Source of the DNA: Pseudomonas sp. KBW05
GTDB lineage: Bacteria; Pseudomonadota; Gammaproteobacteria; Pseudomonadales; Pseudomonadaceae
Reading direction: 5' to 3'
Length of the DNA: 64,000 nt
NCBI RefSeq assembly: GCF_003852405.1
Contig: NZ_QAJM01000024.1
Coordinates: 1 to 64,000 of the forward strand
Position numbers and translations under genes: made by a program. Positions 25,995-38,760 of the stretch are shown piece by piece. Numbering within the stretch: the first letter of the stretch is position 1; the number at the start of each line of letters is the position of its first letter. The notes under the pieces were generated by a model that saw only the letters and a program-made list of their open reading frames with translations, had not been told where the DNA came from and did no database searches.

Positions 25995-26537
25995 ATGTTG
26001 CTCAGCTATCTGCGGTTGGTGTTGTTTGCCATGGGTTTGTTGGTGGGCGTGCAAGTGCCGGGGTTTATCAACGACTACGCCAAGCGCGTCGAAGCCCACC
26101 TGATCGAGGCCCAGACCGGCTTGCGCGGGTTTGACGCGACCGCGCAGCAGTTCTTCAAGGGTGACCTGCAGGCCCTGGTCGCGCATTACCGCGCCAGTGA
26201 TGACCCGGTGTTCCAGAGCGACGCCAACAGCCTGGGCGCGATGCTTGACCGCCAGGTGGCATTGGACAAGCAGTTCCAGGCGATGCAAGGACCGTGGTAC
26301 ATCCGCGCGCTGCAAGTGGCGGTGGCGGCTGACCCGGATATCCGCCAGGAGACCTGGAACGGCTACAGCTACCAGATCCTGCTGACGCCAGAGGCCATGG
26401 GCTGGGGGTTGGGTGGGGCGATGCTGTTGTCGTTCGGCTTGGAATGCCTGTTCCGCCTGATCGATTGGGTGGTGCTGGGCGGCAAGCGTTTGCGCCAGAG
26501 CCGGCCTATCGAAGAGCGTGACCTGAAAGGTTTGTAA
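25995..26537 (+). CDS. DUF2937 family membrane protein
   Basis: This 180-residue protein has an N-terminal transmembrane helix (LLSYLRLVLFAMGLLVGVQV, residues 2-21), a helical periplasmic middle, and a C-terminal helix (GWGLGGAMLLSFGLECLFRLI, near 136-156). This layout and the sequence PGFINDYAKRVEAHL match DUF2937. It starts 12 bp after the amidotransferase stop and so is probably co-transcribed. The function is unknown. Confidence 0.82.
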   Translation: MLLSYLRLVLFAMGLLVGVQVPGFINDYAKRVEAHLIEAQTGLRGFDATAQQFFKGDLQALVAHYRASDDPVFQSDANSLGAMLDRQVALDKQFQAMQGPWYIRALQVAVAADPDIRQETWNGYSYQILLTPEAMGWGLGGAMLLSFGLECLFRLIDWVVLGGKRLRQSRPIEERDLKGL

Positions 26538-26556
26538 GTCAAACACAGTTCAAAAT

Positions 26557-26650
26557 GTGGGAGCTGGCTTGCCTGCGATAGCGGTGTATCAGCAGCAGAT
26601 GTGCTAGCTGACCCACCGCCATCGCAGGCAAGCCAGCTCCCACAGTTTTT
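26557..26650 (+). repeat. REPIN of the GGCTTGCCTGCGATAGCGG type, ending in a T-run
   Basis: This is a different REP subtype: GTGGGAGCTGGCTTGCCTGC at the left, with its inverse GCAGGCAAGCCAGCTCCCAC ending at 26643. It is followed by AGTTTTT, so the right arm can act as an intrinsic terminator for the DUF2937 operon. Confidence 0.8.
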
Positions 26651-27569
26651 AATCCGGTTTTGTCAGTAGCATCCGCTCTGGGCCGACTTCTTCGGCATAG
26701 CGGGCCACCACCTTCTGGCACAACCCGACAATCTCCTCCACCAACTCCACTCCCACGCGCCACGACACCACCACCTGCAAGTTCGGCAGTTTCTGCGCCA
26801 TCGGCAACATCACCAATTCCCCCCGCGCCAGCTCCTCCATCACCAGCACCGGCGGCAGCGCGCCGACCCCGAAGCCATCGCGCAACAAGCGGGTAATCGC
26901 CGACACCGAATTCACACAGTTCATCCGTGGCGCGGCCACGCCGTTGGCTTGCATCAGGCGCAGCACGTCCTGGTGTGGGTGGGAGTTTTTCGAGTAGGTG
27001 ATGATGCGCTCCTGGGCCAGTTCGGCGAGGGACGCGTAGTCGCGGTGGTAGATCGATTGGCTGGCGACGATCCAGGCCATGGGGTGGCTGCACAGCTCCA
27101 GGCTGCGCACGGTTTCGAGGCGCAGCAGGTCGGTTTGCAGGATCAGGTCGAGGAAGCCTTTTTGCAGCTGATCGCTGAGGTTCAATGCGGTATCGGCGAC
27201 CAATTCGATTTCCACCAGCGGGAAATGGTCCATCAGTTCCGCCACCAATGGGCTCAGCCAGGTGTGGATCACCGTGTCCATCGCCCCGATGCGGATGCGC
27301 CCGACCTTGCTGCTGGTGGTCTCCAGGGACTGCTTCAAGCCCTGCATGGTCACCATCATCTGCTCGGCGTAGTCGAGCACCTTCACGCCTTCCGGGGTCA
27401 GGCTCACGCCGCGTGAATCGCGCAGAAACAACTTCACCCCCAGCTCGCTTTCCAGCACCGCGATGCGGCTGGAGATCGAGGCCTGGGTGGTGAACAACTT
27501 CTCGGCGGTCAGGCGAAAGCTCTTGAGCTTGGCCACCCAGACGAAGGTTTCGAGGAACTTCAAATTCAT
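26649..27569 (-). CDS. LysR-family regulator next to the 5-oxoprolinase operon
   Basis: This 306-residue LysR-type regulator starts MNLKFLETFVWVAKLKSFRL. Its helix-turn-helix (TAEKLFTTQASISSRIAVLE, residues 21-40) is close to consensus, followed by the effector domain. It is transcribed divergently from pxpABC with 175 bp between the genes, so control of that operon is the obvious inference. The inducing ligand is unknown; pyroglutamate is a possibility. Confidence 0.88.
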   Translation of the reverse strand: MNLKFLETFVWVAKLKSFRLTAEKLFTTQASISSRIAVLESELGVKLFLRDSRGVSLTPEGVKVLDYAEQMMVTMQGLKQSLETTSSKVGRIRIGAMDTVIHTWLSPLVAELMDHFPLVEIELVADTALNLSDQLQKGFLDLILQTDLLRLETVRSLELCSHPMAWIVASQSIYHRDYASLAELAQERIITYSKNSHPHQDVLRLMQANGVAAPRMNCVNSVSAITRLLRDGFGVGALPPVLVMEELARGELVMLPMAQKLPNLQVVVSWRVGVELVEEIVGLCQKVVARYAEEVGPERMLLTKPD

Positions 27570-27716
27570 GGGATCAACTTTTTCTTATGCATGGATCGGT
27601 TTTTATTAGTTGGACGCCGCACCGGGCCAGCGCCAAAAATCGAGCTATTCCACGATAAGCGTCGTGGGGGTGTCAGGACAAGTTGCGAGTTCTGTGTAAA
27701 CAATCCCACACTACAA

Positions 27717-27724
27717 AAAAACAA
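27717..27724 (+). promoter_or_regulatory. AANAANAA motif in the pxpA leader
   Basis: AAAAACAA lies in an A-rich run 20 bp before the pxpA GTG, just before the CAGGAG ribosome-binding site. It fits the Hfq/Crc catabolite-repression pattern, and being close to the ribosome site is typical. The site is inferred from the motif alone. Confidence 0.4.
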
Positions 27725-27744
27725 AACCTACAGGAGCGACCACA

Positions 27745-28485
27745 GTGAGCCGCCTGCTACTGAATTGCGACATCGGCGAAAGCTTTGGCAACTGGACCAT
27801 GGGTCTGGACGCCGAGGTCATGCCGTTCATCGATTGCGCCAACGTGGCCTGCGGCTTCCATGCCGGCGACCCGAGCATCATGCGCAAGACCGTCAGCTTG
27901 GCGCTCAAGCACGGCGTGCAAGTGGGCGCCCACCCCGCTTATCAGGATTTGCAAGGTTTCGGCCGCCGTTCCATGGCCTACACGCCGCAGGAAATCCAGG
28001 ACCTGCTGCACTACCAGATCGGCGCCCTCGACGGCATCTGCCGGGCCCAGGGCGGGCGGGTGAGCTACGTCAAACCCCACGGCGCGATGTACAACGACAT
28101 GATGGCCAACCCGACCCAATTGCGCGCCGTGATCCAGGCCATCGCGGCGTACGGCGATCTGCCGCTGATGTTGCTGGCGACTCGCGACAACAGCGCCGCG
28201 CAGGCCTTGGGCGATGAATATGGCGTCACCCTGTGGTTCGAAGCCTTCGCCGACCGTGCCTACGACAAAAACGGCCATCTGGTCTCGCGCCAGTTGCCCG
28301 GCGCTGTGCACCACGACGCCGACGTTATCGTCGGCCAAGCCCTGACCATTTCCCGTGGTGAGCTGCTGATCGCCAGCGACGGCAGCCCGCTGGTGTTGCA
28401 GGCCAACACCCTGTGCGTCCACGGCGACAACGCCAGCTCGGTCGCCGCCGTGCAGCGCATCCGCGAGGCATTGAAGAGCGCATGA
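27745..28485 (+). CDS. pxpA: 5-oxoprolinase subunit A (LamB/YcsF family)
   Basis: This 246-residue protein has the LamB/YcsF signature [13 protein letters not shown] (residues 4-16), then [21 protein letters not shown] (near 30-50), [15 protein letters not shown] and [12 protein letters not shown]. With PxpBC it hydrolyses 5-oxoproline (pyroglutamate) to glutamate using ATP. It uses a GTG start at 27745 with CAGGAG 7 bp upstream. Its stop overlaps the pxpB start (ATGA), so translation is coupled. Confidence 0.95.
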   Translation: MSRLLLNCDIGESFGNWTMGLDAEVMPFIDCANVACGFHAGDPSIMRKTVSLALKHGVQVGAHPAYQDLQGFGRRSMAYTPQEIQDLLHYQIGALDGICRAQGGRVSYVKPHGAMYNDMMANPTQLRAVIQAIAAYGDLPLMLLATRDNSAAQALGDEYGVTLWFEAFADRAYDKNGHLVSRQLPGAVHHDADVIVGQALTISRGELLIASDGSPLVLQANTLCVHGDNASSVAAVQRIREALKSA

Positions 28486-29186
28486 AGCCACGCATTGAAG
28501 TAGTGGCCATCGACTGCCTGATGGTGCGTCTGTTTGATGCCATCGCCGAAGCCAACATGCCGTGGATGCTTGCCGCCACCCAGCGCTTGCGCGATGGCTT
28601 TGGCCCGGCGTTGGTGGACCTTGTACCGTCCTACACCACCTTGATGGTGCATTACGACCTCACCGCGTTGAGCCCGGCCCAGGCGCGGGCATTGATCGAC
28701 CAAGCCCTGACCGACCTGCAACCACAGGCCCAGGGCAGCGGCCAGTGCCATGTGCTGCCGGTGTGGTACGACCTGAGTGTCGGCCCCGAGTTGACCTTGC
28801 TCAGCCAACGCAGCGGCTTGAGTGTCGATGCCGTGATCCGCCAGCACAGCGCCCATGAATACCAAGTGTTTGCCCTCGGCTTCGCCCCCGGTTTTGCCTT
28901 TATGGGGTTGGTGGATGAAATCCTTGCCACCCCGCGCCTGAGTACGCCGCGCAAACGCGTGGCGGCCGGCAGTGTTGGCATCGCCGAACGGCAAACCGCC
29001 GCCTATCCGGTGGTGTCGCCCGGCGGCTGGAACCTGATCGGCCGCACCCCGGCCAAGTTGTTCGACCGCGATCGCGACGGCTACAGCCTGATGCAACCCG
29101 GTGACACGGTGCGCTTCGAGTCCGTTGACCACGCCGAATTCATCAAGCTGGGTGGTGACGACACACCGTTGGAGGCGCACGCATGA
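28482..29186 (+). CDS. pxpB: 5-oxoprolinase subunit B
   Basis: This 234-residue protein of the KipI/allophanate-hydrolase subunit 1 family has [18 protein letters not shown] (near residues 126-143), [25 protein letters not shown] (near 152-176) and [12 protein letters not shown] (near 178-189). It forms the PxpBC heteromer that phosphorylates 5-oxoproline for ring opening by PxpA. The start at 28482 overlaps the pxpA stop, and the stop overlaps the pxpC start (ATGA); the upstream frame extension is not conserved. Confidence 0.94.
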   Translation: MKPRIEVVAIDCLMVRLFDAIAEANMPWMLAATQRLRDGFGPALVDLVPSYTTLMVHYDLTALSPAQARALIDQALTDLQPQAQGSGQCHVLPVWYDLSVGPELTLLSQRSGLSVDAVIRQHSAHEYQVFALGFAPGFAFMGLVDEILATPRLSTPRKRVAAGSVGIAERQTAAYPVVSPGGWNLIGRTPAKLFDRDRDGYSLMQPGDTVRFESVDHAEFIKLGGDDTPLEAHA

Positions 29187-30091
29187 GCCGCTTGATCATC
29201 GAGGCCAGCACACCGCTGTGCCTGCTGCAGGACGCCGGGCGCTTTGGCGTGCGCCACCTGGGCGTAACCCAGGGCGGCGCGCTGGATTGGGTGTCGATGT
29301 CCTGGGCCAACTGGCTGCTGGACAACCCGTTGGACGCGCCGGTGGTGGAGATCACTTTGGGCGGCTTCACCGTGCAGGCCGAGGAGTATTGCTTGTTGGC
29401 GTTGGCCGGCGCGGACCTGGGGGCGTACATCGACGAACGCGCCATCAGCCCCGGCCGCAGTTTTATCCTGCAAAAGGGCCAGCGTTTGCGTTTCACCCAG
29501 CCATTCAATGGCGCACGGGCCTACCTGGCGGCGCCGGGCGGGTTTGATGCGCCGGCTGTGCTGGGCAGTTGCGCCACGGTTGTGCGTGAGGAACTGGGCG
29601 GTGTGGACGGTTTTGGCAAGGCGTTGGTCGAAGGCGGGCGCCTGGCCTATTGCGGTGCCGGTGGTGCGATGAAAGTGCTGAACGATCCCAACCTGCCCGC
29701 CAAGGCCGCGCTGGACGTGATCGTCGGCGCGCAGATCGGCCAGTTCAGCGGGCAAAGTCTGTTTGATGCGTTCAACACCGAGTGGTCCCTCGACAGCCGC
29801 GCCGACCGCATGGGCATGCGTCTGCTGGGCACGCCGTTGCAGTACCAGGGGGCGTCGCTGATTTCCGAAGGGATTCCGTTGGGAGCGATCCAGGTGCCGC
29901 CGGATGGGCAGCCGATTGTGTTGCTCAATGATCGGCAGACGATAGGTGGTTACCCGCGCCTGGGCGCGCTGACGCCGTTGGCGCTGGCGCGGCTGGCGCA
30001 GTGTTTGCCGGGGGAGAAGGTGCGGTTGGCGCCAGTGGTGCAGGAGACTGCGCATCGGCAGCATATCGACTTCTTGCAGCGCTTTAAGTAA
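29183..30091 (+). CDS. pxpC: 5-oxoprolinase subunit C
   Basis: This 302-residue protein of the KipA/allophanate-hydrolase subunit 2 family has TPLCLLQDAGRFGVRHLGVTQGGALDW (near residues 9-35), the start of a biotin-carboxylase-like C-domain fold, and GAIQVPPDGQPIVLLNDRQTIGGYPRLG near 235-262. It is the last gene of pxpABC, coupled to pxpB by a 4-bp overlap. It has no terminator other than the REPIN that starts 13 bp after its stop. Confidence 0.94.
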   Translation: MSRLIIEASTPLCLLQDAGRFGVRHLGVTQGGALDWVSMSWANWLLDNPLDAPVVEITLGGFTVQAEEYCLLALAGADLGAYIDERAISPGRSFILQKGQRLRFTQPFNGARAYLAAPGGFDAPAVLGSCATVVREELGGVDGFGKALVEGGRLAYCGAGGAMKVLNDPNLPAKAALDVIVGAQIGQFSGQSLFDAFNTEWSLDSRADRMGMRLLGTPLQYQGASLISEGIPLGAIQVPPDGQPIVLLNDRQTIGGYPRLGALTPLALARLAQCLPGEKVRLAPVVQETAHRQHIDFLQRFK

Positions 30092-30104
30092 CGCTGCAAT
30101 CCGA

Positions 30105-30231
30105 AATGTGGGAGCGAGCTTGTGTGGGAGCGGGCTTGCTCGCGAAAGCGGTGGTTCAGTCGGCTTATCAGGTGGCTGACACACCGTATTCGCGAGCAAG
30201 CCCGCTCCCACACAAGCTCGCTCCCACATTT
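30105..30231. repeat. REPIN with perfect 43-bp arms
   Basis: Left arm 30105-30147 and right arm 30189-30231 are perfect inverses over 43 bases, separated by 41 bases. The arms hold two tandem units (GTGGGAGCGAGCTTGT then GTGGGAGCGGGCTTGC), so a duplicated REP unit has its exact partner on the other side. It lies between pxpC and the convergent VWA gene. Confidence 0.9.
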
Positions 30232-30241
30232 GGATCTCCAT

Positions 30242-31420
30242 CTACTTGGAGAGAAAACGCATCCCTTCTTCCAACCCCCGCAACGTCAGCGGATACATCT
30301 GATCCTCCACCAACTCCCGCACAATCCCCGTCGACGCCGTATACCCCCAGGTGTCCTTCGGATACGGATTAATCCAGATCAGCTTCTTGTACTTGGCCAT
30401 GAAGCGCTGCATCCACACGTACCCCGGCTCTTCATTCCAATGCTCGACGCTGCCGCCGGCCTGGGTAATCTCGTACGGCGCCATTGACGCATCGCCGATA
30501 AAGATCACTTTGTAATCCGCGCCGTACTTATGCAGCAGGTCCTGGGTGGACGTGCGTTCCGAGGTGCGGCGCTGGTTGTTCTTCCACACCGACTCGTACA
30601 CGAAGTTATGGAAGTAGAAGTACTCCAGGTGCTTGAACTCGGTCTTGCACGCCGAGAACAGTTCTTCGCAGATTTTCACGTGGGCATCCATCGAGCCGCC
30701 GATGTCGAACAACAGCAGCAGCTTGATGGTGTTGCGCCGCTCCGGGCGCATCTGGATATTCAGCAAGCCGGCATCGCGGGCGGTGTGGTCGATGGTGCCG
30801 TCGATGTCCAGTTCTTCGGCCGCACCCTGGCGCGCGAATTTGCGCAGGCGGCGCAGGGCGATCTTGATGTTGCGCGTGCCCAGTTCCACTTGGTCGTCGA
30901 GGTTCTTGTACTCGCGCTGGTCCCAGACTTTCACCGCCTTGCCCTGGCGCTTGCCCGCGTCGCCGACGCGAATGCCCTCCGGGTTGTAGCCACCGGAACC
31001 GAACGGGCTGGTGCCGCCGGTGCCGATCCACTTGTTGCCACCGGCGTGGCGTTCTTTCTGTTCTTCCAGGCGCTTCTTGAATTCTTCGATCAGTTTGTCG
31101 AGGCCGCCGAGGGATTGGATTTGCGCGCGTTCTTCATCGCTCAATGAGCGTTCGAACTCCTTGCGCAGCCAGTCTTCGGGGATCAGTGCCTGCAGGTGGT
31201 CGTCGAGTTTTTCCAGGCCATTGAAATAGGCGCCGAAGGCCCGGTCGAACTTGTCGAAGTGCCGCTCGTCCTTGACCAGGATCGCCCGGGCCAAGTAGTA
31301 GAACTCGTCCATGTCGGCGAAGGTCACGCGCATTTTCAGCGCGTTGATAAGGTCCAGCAGCTCGCGCACCGACACCGGCACCTTGGCGGCGCGCATTTCA
31401 TTGAACAGGTTGAGCAGCAT
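30242..31420 (-). CDS. VWA-domain protein (CoxE-like), partner of MoxR ATPase
   Basis: This 392-residue protein has a helical N-terminal half and a von Willebrand A domain from about residue 230. The metal-ion-dependent adhesion motif is D239-I-G241-G-S243-M, in which the usual DxSxS middle serine is Gly. FIGDASMAPYEITQ supplies a later MIDAS-type aspartate. Its ATG overlaps the stop of the MoxR ATPase by one base (TGATG), so the two are translated together. Such pairs act as chaperones that insert metals or assemble complexes. The target here is unknown. Confidence 0.87.
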   Translation of the reverse strand: MLLNLFNEMRAAKVPVSVRELLDLINALKMRVTFADMDEFYYLARAILVKDERHFDKFDRAFGAYFNGLEKLDDHLQALIPEDWLRKEFERSLSDEERAQIQSLGGLDKLIEEFKKRLEEQKERHAGGNKWIGTGGTSPFGSGGYNPEGIRVGDAGKRQGKAVKVWDQREYKNLDDQVELGTRNIKIALRRLRKFARQGAAEELDIDGTIDHTARDAGLLNIQMRPERRNTIKLLLLFDIGGSMDAHVKICEELFSACKTEFKHLEYFYFHNFVYESVWKNNQRRTSERTSTQDLLHKYGADYKVIFIGDASMAPYEITQAGGSVEHWNEEPGYVWMQRFMAKYKKLIWINPYPKDTWGYTASTGIVRELVEDQMYPLTLRGLEEGMRFLSK

Positions 31421-32265
31421 CAGCGGTTACCGCGACGGCTCATGAACGCCAGACGCTCCAGCAACTGCACGTCTTGCTCGTTCTTAACCAAGGCACCGGC
31501 CAGCGGTGGGATGGCCTTGGTCGGGTCGCGTTCGCGCAGCACGGCTTCGCCGATATTGTCGGCCATCAGCAGCTTGAGCCAGTCCACCAGTTCGGAGGTG
31601 GACGGTTTTTTCTTCAGACCGGGCACCTTACGCACGTCGAAGAACACGTCCAGCGCTTCGCTGACCAGGTCCTTCTTGATGTCGGGGTAGTGCACATCGA
31701 CGATCTTTTGCAGGGTGGTGCGGTCGGGGAAGGCGATGTAGTGGAAGAAGCAGCGGCGCAGGAACGCGTCCGGCAGTTCTTTTTCGTTGTTGGAGGTAAT
31801 GATGATGATCGGGCGTTTCTTTGCCTTGATGGTCTCGTCGATTTCGTAGACGTAGAACTCCATCTTGTCGAGTTCTTGCAGCAGGTCGTTGGGGAACTCG
31901 ATGTCGGCCTTGTCGATTTCATCGATCAGCAGGATCACCCGCTCCTCGGACTCGAAGGCTTCCCAGAGCTTGCCCTTTTTCAGGTAGTTGCGCACGTCGT
32001 GCACCTTGTCCACGCCCAGTTGCGAGTCGCGCAGGCGGCTGACCGCGTCGTACTCGTACAGGCCCTGGTGGGCCTTGGTGGTGGACTTGATGTGCCAGGT
32101 GATCAGCTTGGCGCCGAAGGATTCGGCCAGTTGCTCGGCGAGCATGGTCTTGCCGGTGCCGGGCTCGCCCTTGACCAGCAGCGGCCGCTCCAGGGTGATG
32201 GCGGCGTTGACGGCCAGTTTCAGGTCGTCGGTGGCAACGTAGGCCTGGGTGCCTTCGAACTTCAT
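31420..32265 (-). CDS. MoxR-family AAA+ ATPase
   Basis: This 281-residue AAA+ ATPase has Walker A LLVKGEPGTGKTMLAEQ (near residues 29-45), Walker B VILLIDEIDKADIEF (near 109-123), sensor 1 IIIITSNNEKELPDAF (near 152-167) and the arginine-finger segment LRRCFFHY. With the VWA partner encoded downstream (one-base overlap) it resembles CoxD/CoxE or MoxR/VWA maturation systems. No metalloenzyme genes flank it in this window, so the client is open. Confidence 0.92.
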   Translation of the reverse strand: MKFEGTQAYVATDDLKLAVNAAITLERPLLVKGEPGTGKTMLAEQLAESFGAKLITWHIKSTTKAHQGLYEYDAVSRLRDSQLGVDKVHDVRNYLKKGKLWEAFESEERVILLIDEIDKADIEFPNDLLQELDKMEFYVYEIDETIKAKKRPIIIITSNNEKELPDAFLRRCFFHYIAFPDRTTLQKIVDVHYPDIKKDLVSEALDVFFDVRKVPGLKKKPSTSELVDWLKLLMADNIGEAVLRERDPTKAIPPLAGALVKNEQDVQLLERLAFMSRRGNR

Positions 32266-32381
32266 CGGTGTTTCCTCGCATTCATCAATGCCCGGACTAT
32301 ACCGCGCAGCCCCGGCGACTGTGAACGCAGACGGGTTATTCAGTCTCTGAATGGGCGGTCACGCCGAAATCTGAAGGTGTA

Positions 32382-32491
32382 CGCGGGCTAATGTGGGAGC
32401 GGGCTTGCTCGCGAATACGGTGGATCAGTCAACAGATGTATTGCCTGAAACGCCGCCTTCGCGAGCAAGCCCGCTCCCACATTAGCCCGCG
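32382..32491. repeat. REPIN with perfect 34-bp arms
   Basis: Left arm 32382-32415 and right arm 32458-32491 are perfect inverses. Beyond the REP core the pairing continues with CGCGGGCTAAT on the left and its inverse on the right, bases not found at other copies. It lies between the moxR-like gene (upstream side) and the DUF748 gene. Confidence 0.88.
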
Positions 32492-32499
32492 CTCGCCTT

Positions 32500-33576
32500 T
32501 TAGTCGGTGCTGGGTTTGGGTTGCTCATAGCGCGCATTGAACGCCTGGATAAAACCATTACGTAAAATCGCCAAAAAAGCCGAGAACGCGCTGACATCCT
32601 GCTGGTGCACGCTGCCACTCAGCTCCACTCGCGTGGCGAACTGGTTTTTCTGCTGGTTCTTCAGCACAGTCTCGCTGGCACCCACCACGGCTTCCCAGAT
32701 CGAACGGAAGATGTTCTTGTCCTTGTTTTCCACGTCCTGCTGCCAATCGAACACTTCCACGTCCCGCAGCAGCGGCTTGATATAGCCGGTGAGTTGGCCT
32801 TTTTCCGCCTGGGCTTCTATCACCACGTCACCGGTGCCGGCCTTGAAGTCGAACTTGCCGTAGGCCGAGGCGAAAGCGTTCATGCGTTTAAGTTGCAAAT
32901 CCTTGGCGCGGAAACGGAACTCGAAGTTTTCGAAATTGCTCAGCGGATCAAAGGTCGCGCTGGCTTCCAGCGGCGCCTGGCCTTGCAGCAGGGCCTTGCC
33001 TTCGAAGCGCGCATCACGCTTGCCTTTGACGTCGACGATGTTGGTCAGGTTGTAGAAGCTGGCGTTGACCGCGGTGGCGTCGATCTTCACCGGTGGTTTG
33101 GAGCTGAAGTTGTGGAAGGCAATCTTGCCGTCTTCGATGCGCACTTCGTCGAGGGTGATCGGTGCCAGTTTGCTCAGTTGCGCGCGCCAGTCGGTGCCTT
33201 TACCGGTTTGGGATGCCTGTTTGTTGGCGCCGCCATCGACGAAATTCACCTCAGGCCTGACAAAGCGCACCTTGGCCACCACCGCATGGTCGGCCCACAG
33301 CGCTGGCCAGCTGACTGACAAGTCGATCAACGGCGCCTTGAGCAGCGGCACTGGCACCTTGCCATCGACCTTGATGATCTCCAGGCCGTTGATCTTGTAG
33401 GCGCCGCGCCACAGGGCGACGTCCACGTCGCTGACCTGGCCACGGTAGTCGCCCATGTCGGCGAGCTTGTCATTCAAATAGTTGCGCACCAGATAGGGTA
33501 GCGCGAGGTCCAGGGCGACCAGCAGCACCACCAGCCCGGCAACGGTCCATAGCAGCCAGCTGTAGCGACGTTTCAT
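32500..33576 (-). CDS. DUF748 / AsmA-like envelope protein
   Basis: This 358-residue protein has one N-terminal transmembrane anchor ([22 protein letters not shown], residues 5-26) and a large periplasmic part with repeated beta-strand motifs such as [20 protein letters not shown]. These are typical of DUF748 and related AsmA-like proteins thought to span or bridge the envelope. The ATG at 33576 has GGAGA 7 bp upstream, and an ATG two codons earlier is possible. It is divergent from cysK. Its role in envelope lipid or protein traffic is inferred from the family only. Confidence 0.83.
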   Translation of the reverse strand: MKRRYSWLLWTVAGLVVLLVALDLALPYLVRNYLNDKLADMGDYRGQVSDVDVALWRGAYKINGLEIIKVDGKVPVPLLKAPLIDLSVSWPALWADHAVVAKVRFVRPEVNFVDGGANKQASQTGKGTDWRAQLSKLAPITLDEVRIEDGKIAFHNFSSKPPVKIDATAVNASFYNLTNIVDVKGKRDARFEGKALLQGQAPLEASATFDPLSNFENFEFRFRAKDLQLKRMNAFASAYGKFDFKAGTGDVVIEAQAEKGQLTGYIKPLLRDVEVFDWQQDVENKDKNIFRSIWEAVVGASETVLKNQQKNQFATRVELSGSVHQQDVSAFSAFLAILRNGFIQAFNARYEQPKPSTD

Positions 33577-33700
33577 TGGCATTCTCCATGTCTGTAGGAG
33601 ATGGACTGTTGTGGGGCGCGCAACGTTCCTCGACTGGACGCGTTGCGACACGAGGCATACCCTTGGGGCCTTCCTGAATACCGCCCACATAGGACCCGTC

Positions 33701-34675
<975 letters not shown>

Positions 34676-34760
34676 TGTGTGTCAGCGCCGGTACCTTGGG
34701 CCTTCTGCATAATGGCCCAAGTGTTTATGATGCCCGGCGCATTTTTCCAGGAGTTGCTGC

Positions 34761-35696
34761 ATGACCTTTTCTTTGGCCGCCAAACTGTCGGTGTTGCTGT
34801 TATTTATCGGCAGCACGCTGTACGTGCACCTGCGTGGCAAGGCCCGCCTGCCGCTGTTGCGCCAGTTCGTCAACCATTCGGCGCTGTTCGCTCCGTATAA
34901 CGCCTTGATGTACTTGTTCTCGGCCGTGCCGTCCAAACCGTACCTGGACCGCAGCAAGTTCCCGGAACTGGATGTGCTCAAGGACAACTGGGAAGTGATC
35001 CGCGAAGAGGCCATGCACCTGTTCGACGAGGGTTACATCCGTGCCGCCGAAAAGAACAACGACGCCGGTTTCGGTTCGTTCTTCAAGAAGGGTTGGAAGC
35101 GTTTCTACCTCAAGTGGTACGACAAGCCACTGCCCTCGGCCGAGGCGCTCTGCCCGAAAACCGTGGCGCTGGTGAGCAGCATTCCCAACGTCAAGGGCGC
35201 GATGTTCGCGCTGTTGCCGGGCGGCAGCCACCTCAACCCGCACCGTGATCCGTTTGCCGGTTCGTTGCGCTATCACCTGGGCTTGTCCACGCCGAACTCC
35301 GACGCCTGCCGCATCTTTGTCGACGGCCAGGAGTACGCCTGGCGTGATGGCGACGACGTGATGTTCGACGAAACCTACGTGCACTGGGTGAAGAACGAGA
35401 CTGAAACGACCCGCGTGATCCTGTTCTGCGACATCGAACGGCCGCTGAGCAATGGCTTCATGACCCGCGTCAACCGTTGGGTCAGCAAGCAACTGGGCCG
35501 CGCCACGGCGCCGCAGAACCTGGATGACGAGCGCGTCGGCGGGATCAACCAGGCGTATGCCTGGAGCAAGACCTTCAGCGACAAGTTCAGTGGTGTGGTG
35601 AAGCAGTGGAAGCGCAAGCATCCCAAGGCTTACCGGATTGCGCGGCCGGTGTTGGCTGTGGTGGTATTGCTGCTGCTCTGGAAGTGGTTGTTCTGA
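34761..35696 (+). CDS. lpxO: lipid A 2-hydroxylase LpxO (aspartyl/asparaginyl beta-hydroxylase fold)
   Basis: This 311-residue membrane-anchored Fe(II)/2-oxoglutarate dioxygenase has a hydrophobic N-terminus (LAAKLSVLLLFIGSTLYV) and a C-terminal transmembrane helix (VLAVVVLLLLWKWLF). Fe ligands are His161 and Asp163 in NPHRDPF and His208 in ETYVHWV, with Arg218 placed to bind 2-oxoglutarate. LpxO adds a 2-hydroxyl to a secondary acyl chain of lipid A at the cytoplasmic face of the inner membrane. It has an AGGAG site before ATG 34761. The substrate assignment follows the family. Confidence 0.9.
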   Translation: MTFSLAAKLSVLLLFIGSTLYVHLRGKARLPLLRQFVNHSALFAPYNALMYLFSAVPSKPYLDRSKFPELDVLKDNWEVIREEAMHLFDEGYIRAAEKNNDAGFGSFFKKGWKRFYLKWYDKPLPSAEALCPKTVALVSSIPNVKGAMFALLPGGSHLNPHRDPFAGSLRYHLGLSTPNSDACRIFVDGQEYAWRDGDDVMFDETYVHWVKNETETTRVILFCDIERPLSNGFMTRVNRWVSKQLGRATAPQNLDDERVGGINQAYAWSKTFSDKFSGVVKQWKRKHPKAYRIARPVLAVVVLLLLWKWLF

Positions 35697-35717
35697 TCTG
35701 AATTTGTGAATATGGTC

Positions 35718-35814
35718 CAAATGTGGGAGCGGGCTTGCTCGCGAATGCGGTGGATCAGTCGAAATATCTGTGACTGACATACCGCATTCGCGAGCAAGCC
35801 CGCTCCCACATTTG
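35718..35814. repeat. REPIN with 34-bp arms
   Basis: Left arm 35718-35751 (CAAATGTGGGAGC through GCGAATGCGGT) is the exact inverse of right arm 35781-35814. It fills the space between the convergent lpxO and acnA genes. Confidence 0.87.
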
Positions 35815-35828
35815 ATCTCCACTGCTCT

Positions 35829-38570
<2,742 letters not shown>

Positions 38571-38760
38571 GACGCGACTCCTTATGATCCGCACGGCTAC
38601 GGACCTGACGGGACGGACAGAGCTTTAAAGCTAGCCCTGTTTTCATTAGCAGGCTAATAACTGGACTCTATGGTTAAGTCCAAGGTTCCGAACTCAGTTA
38701 TCATGCGCGCGTTTTCATGACAGGCCTTGCGCTACAGCAAGCCAGTTGCCAGGAGAGTTG

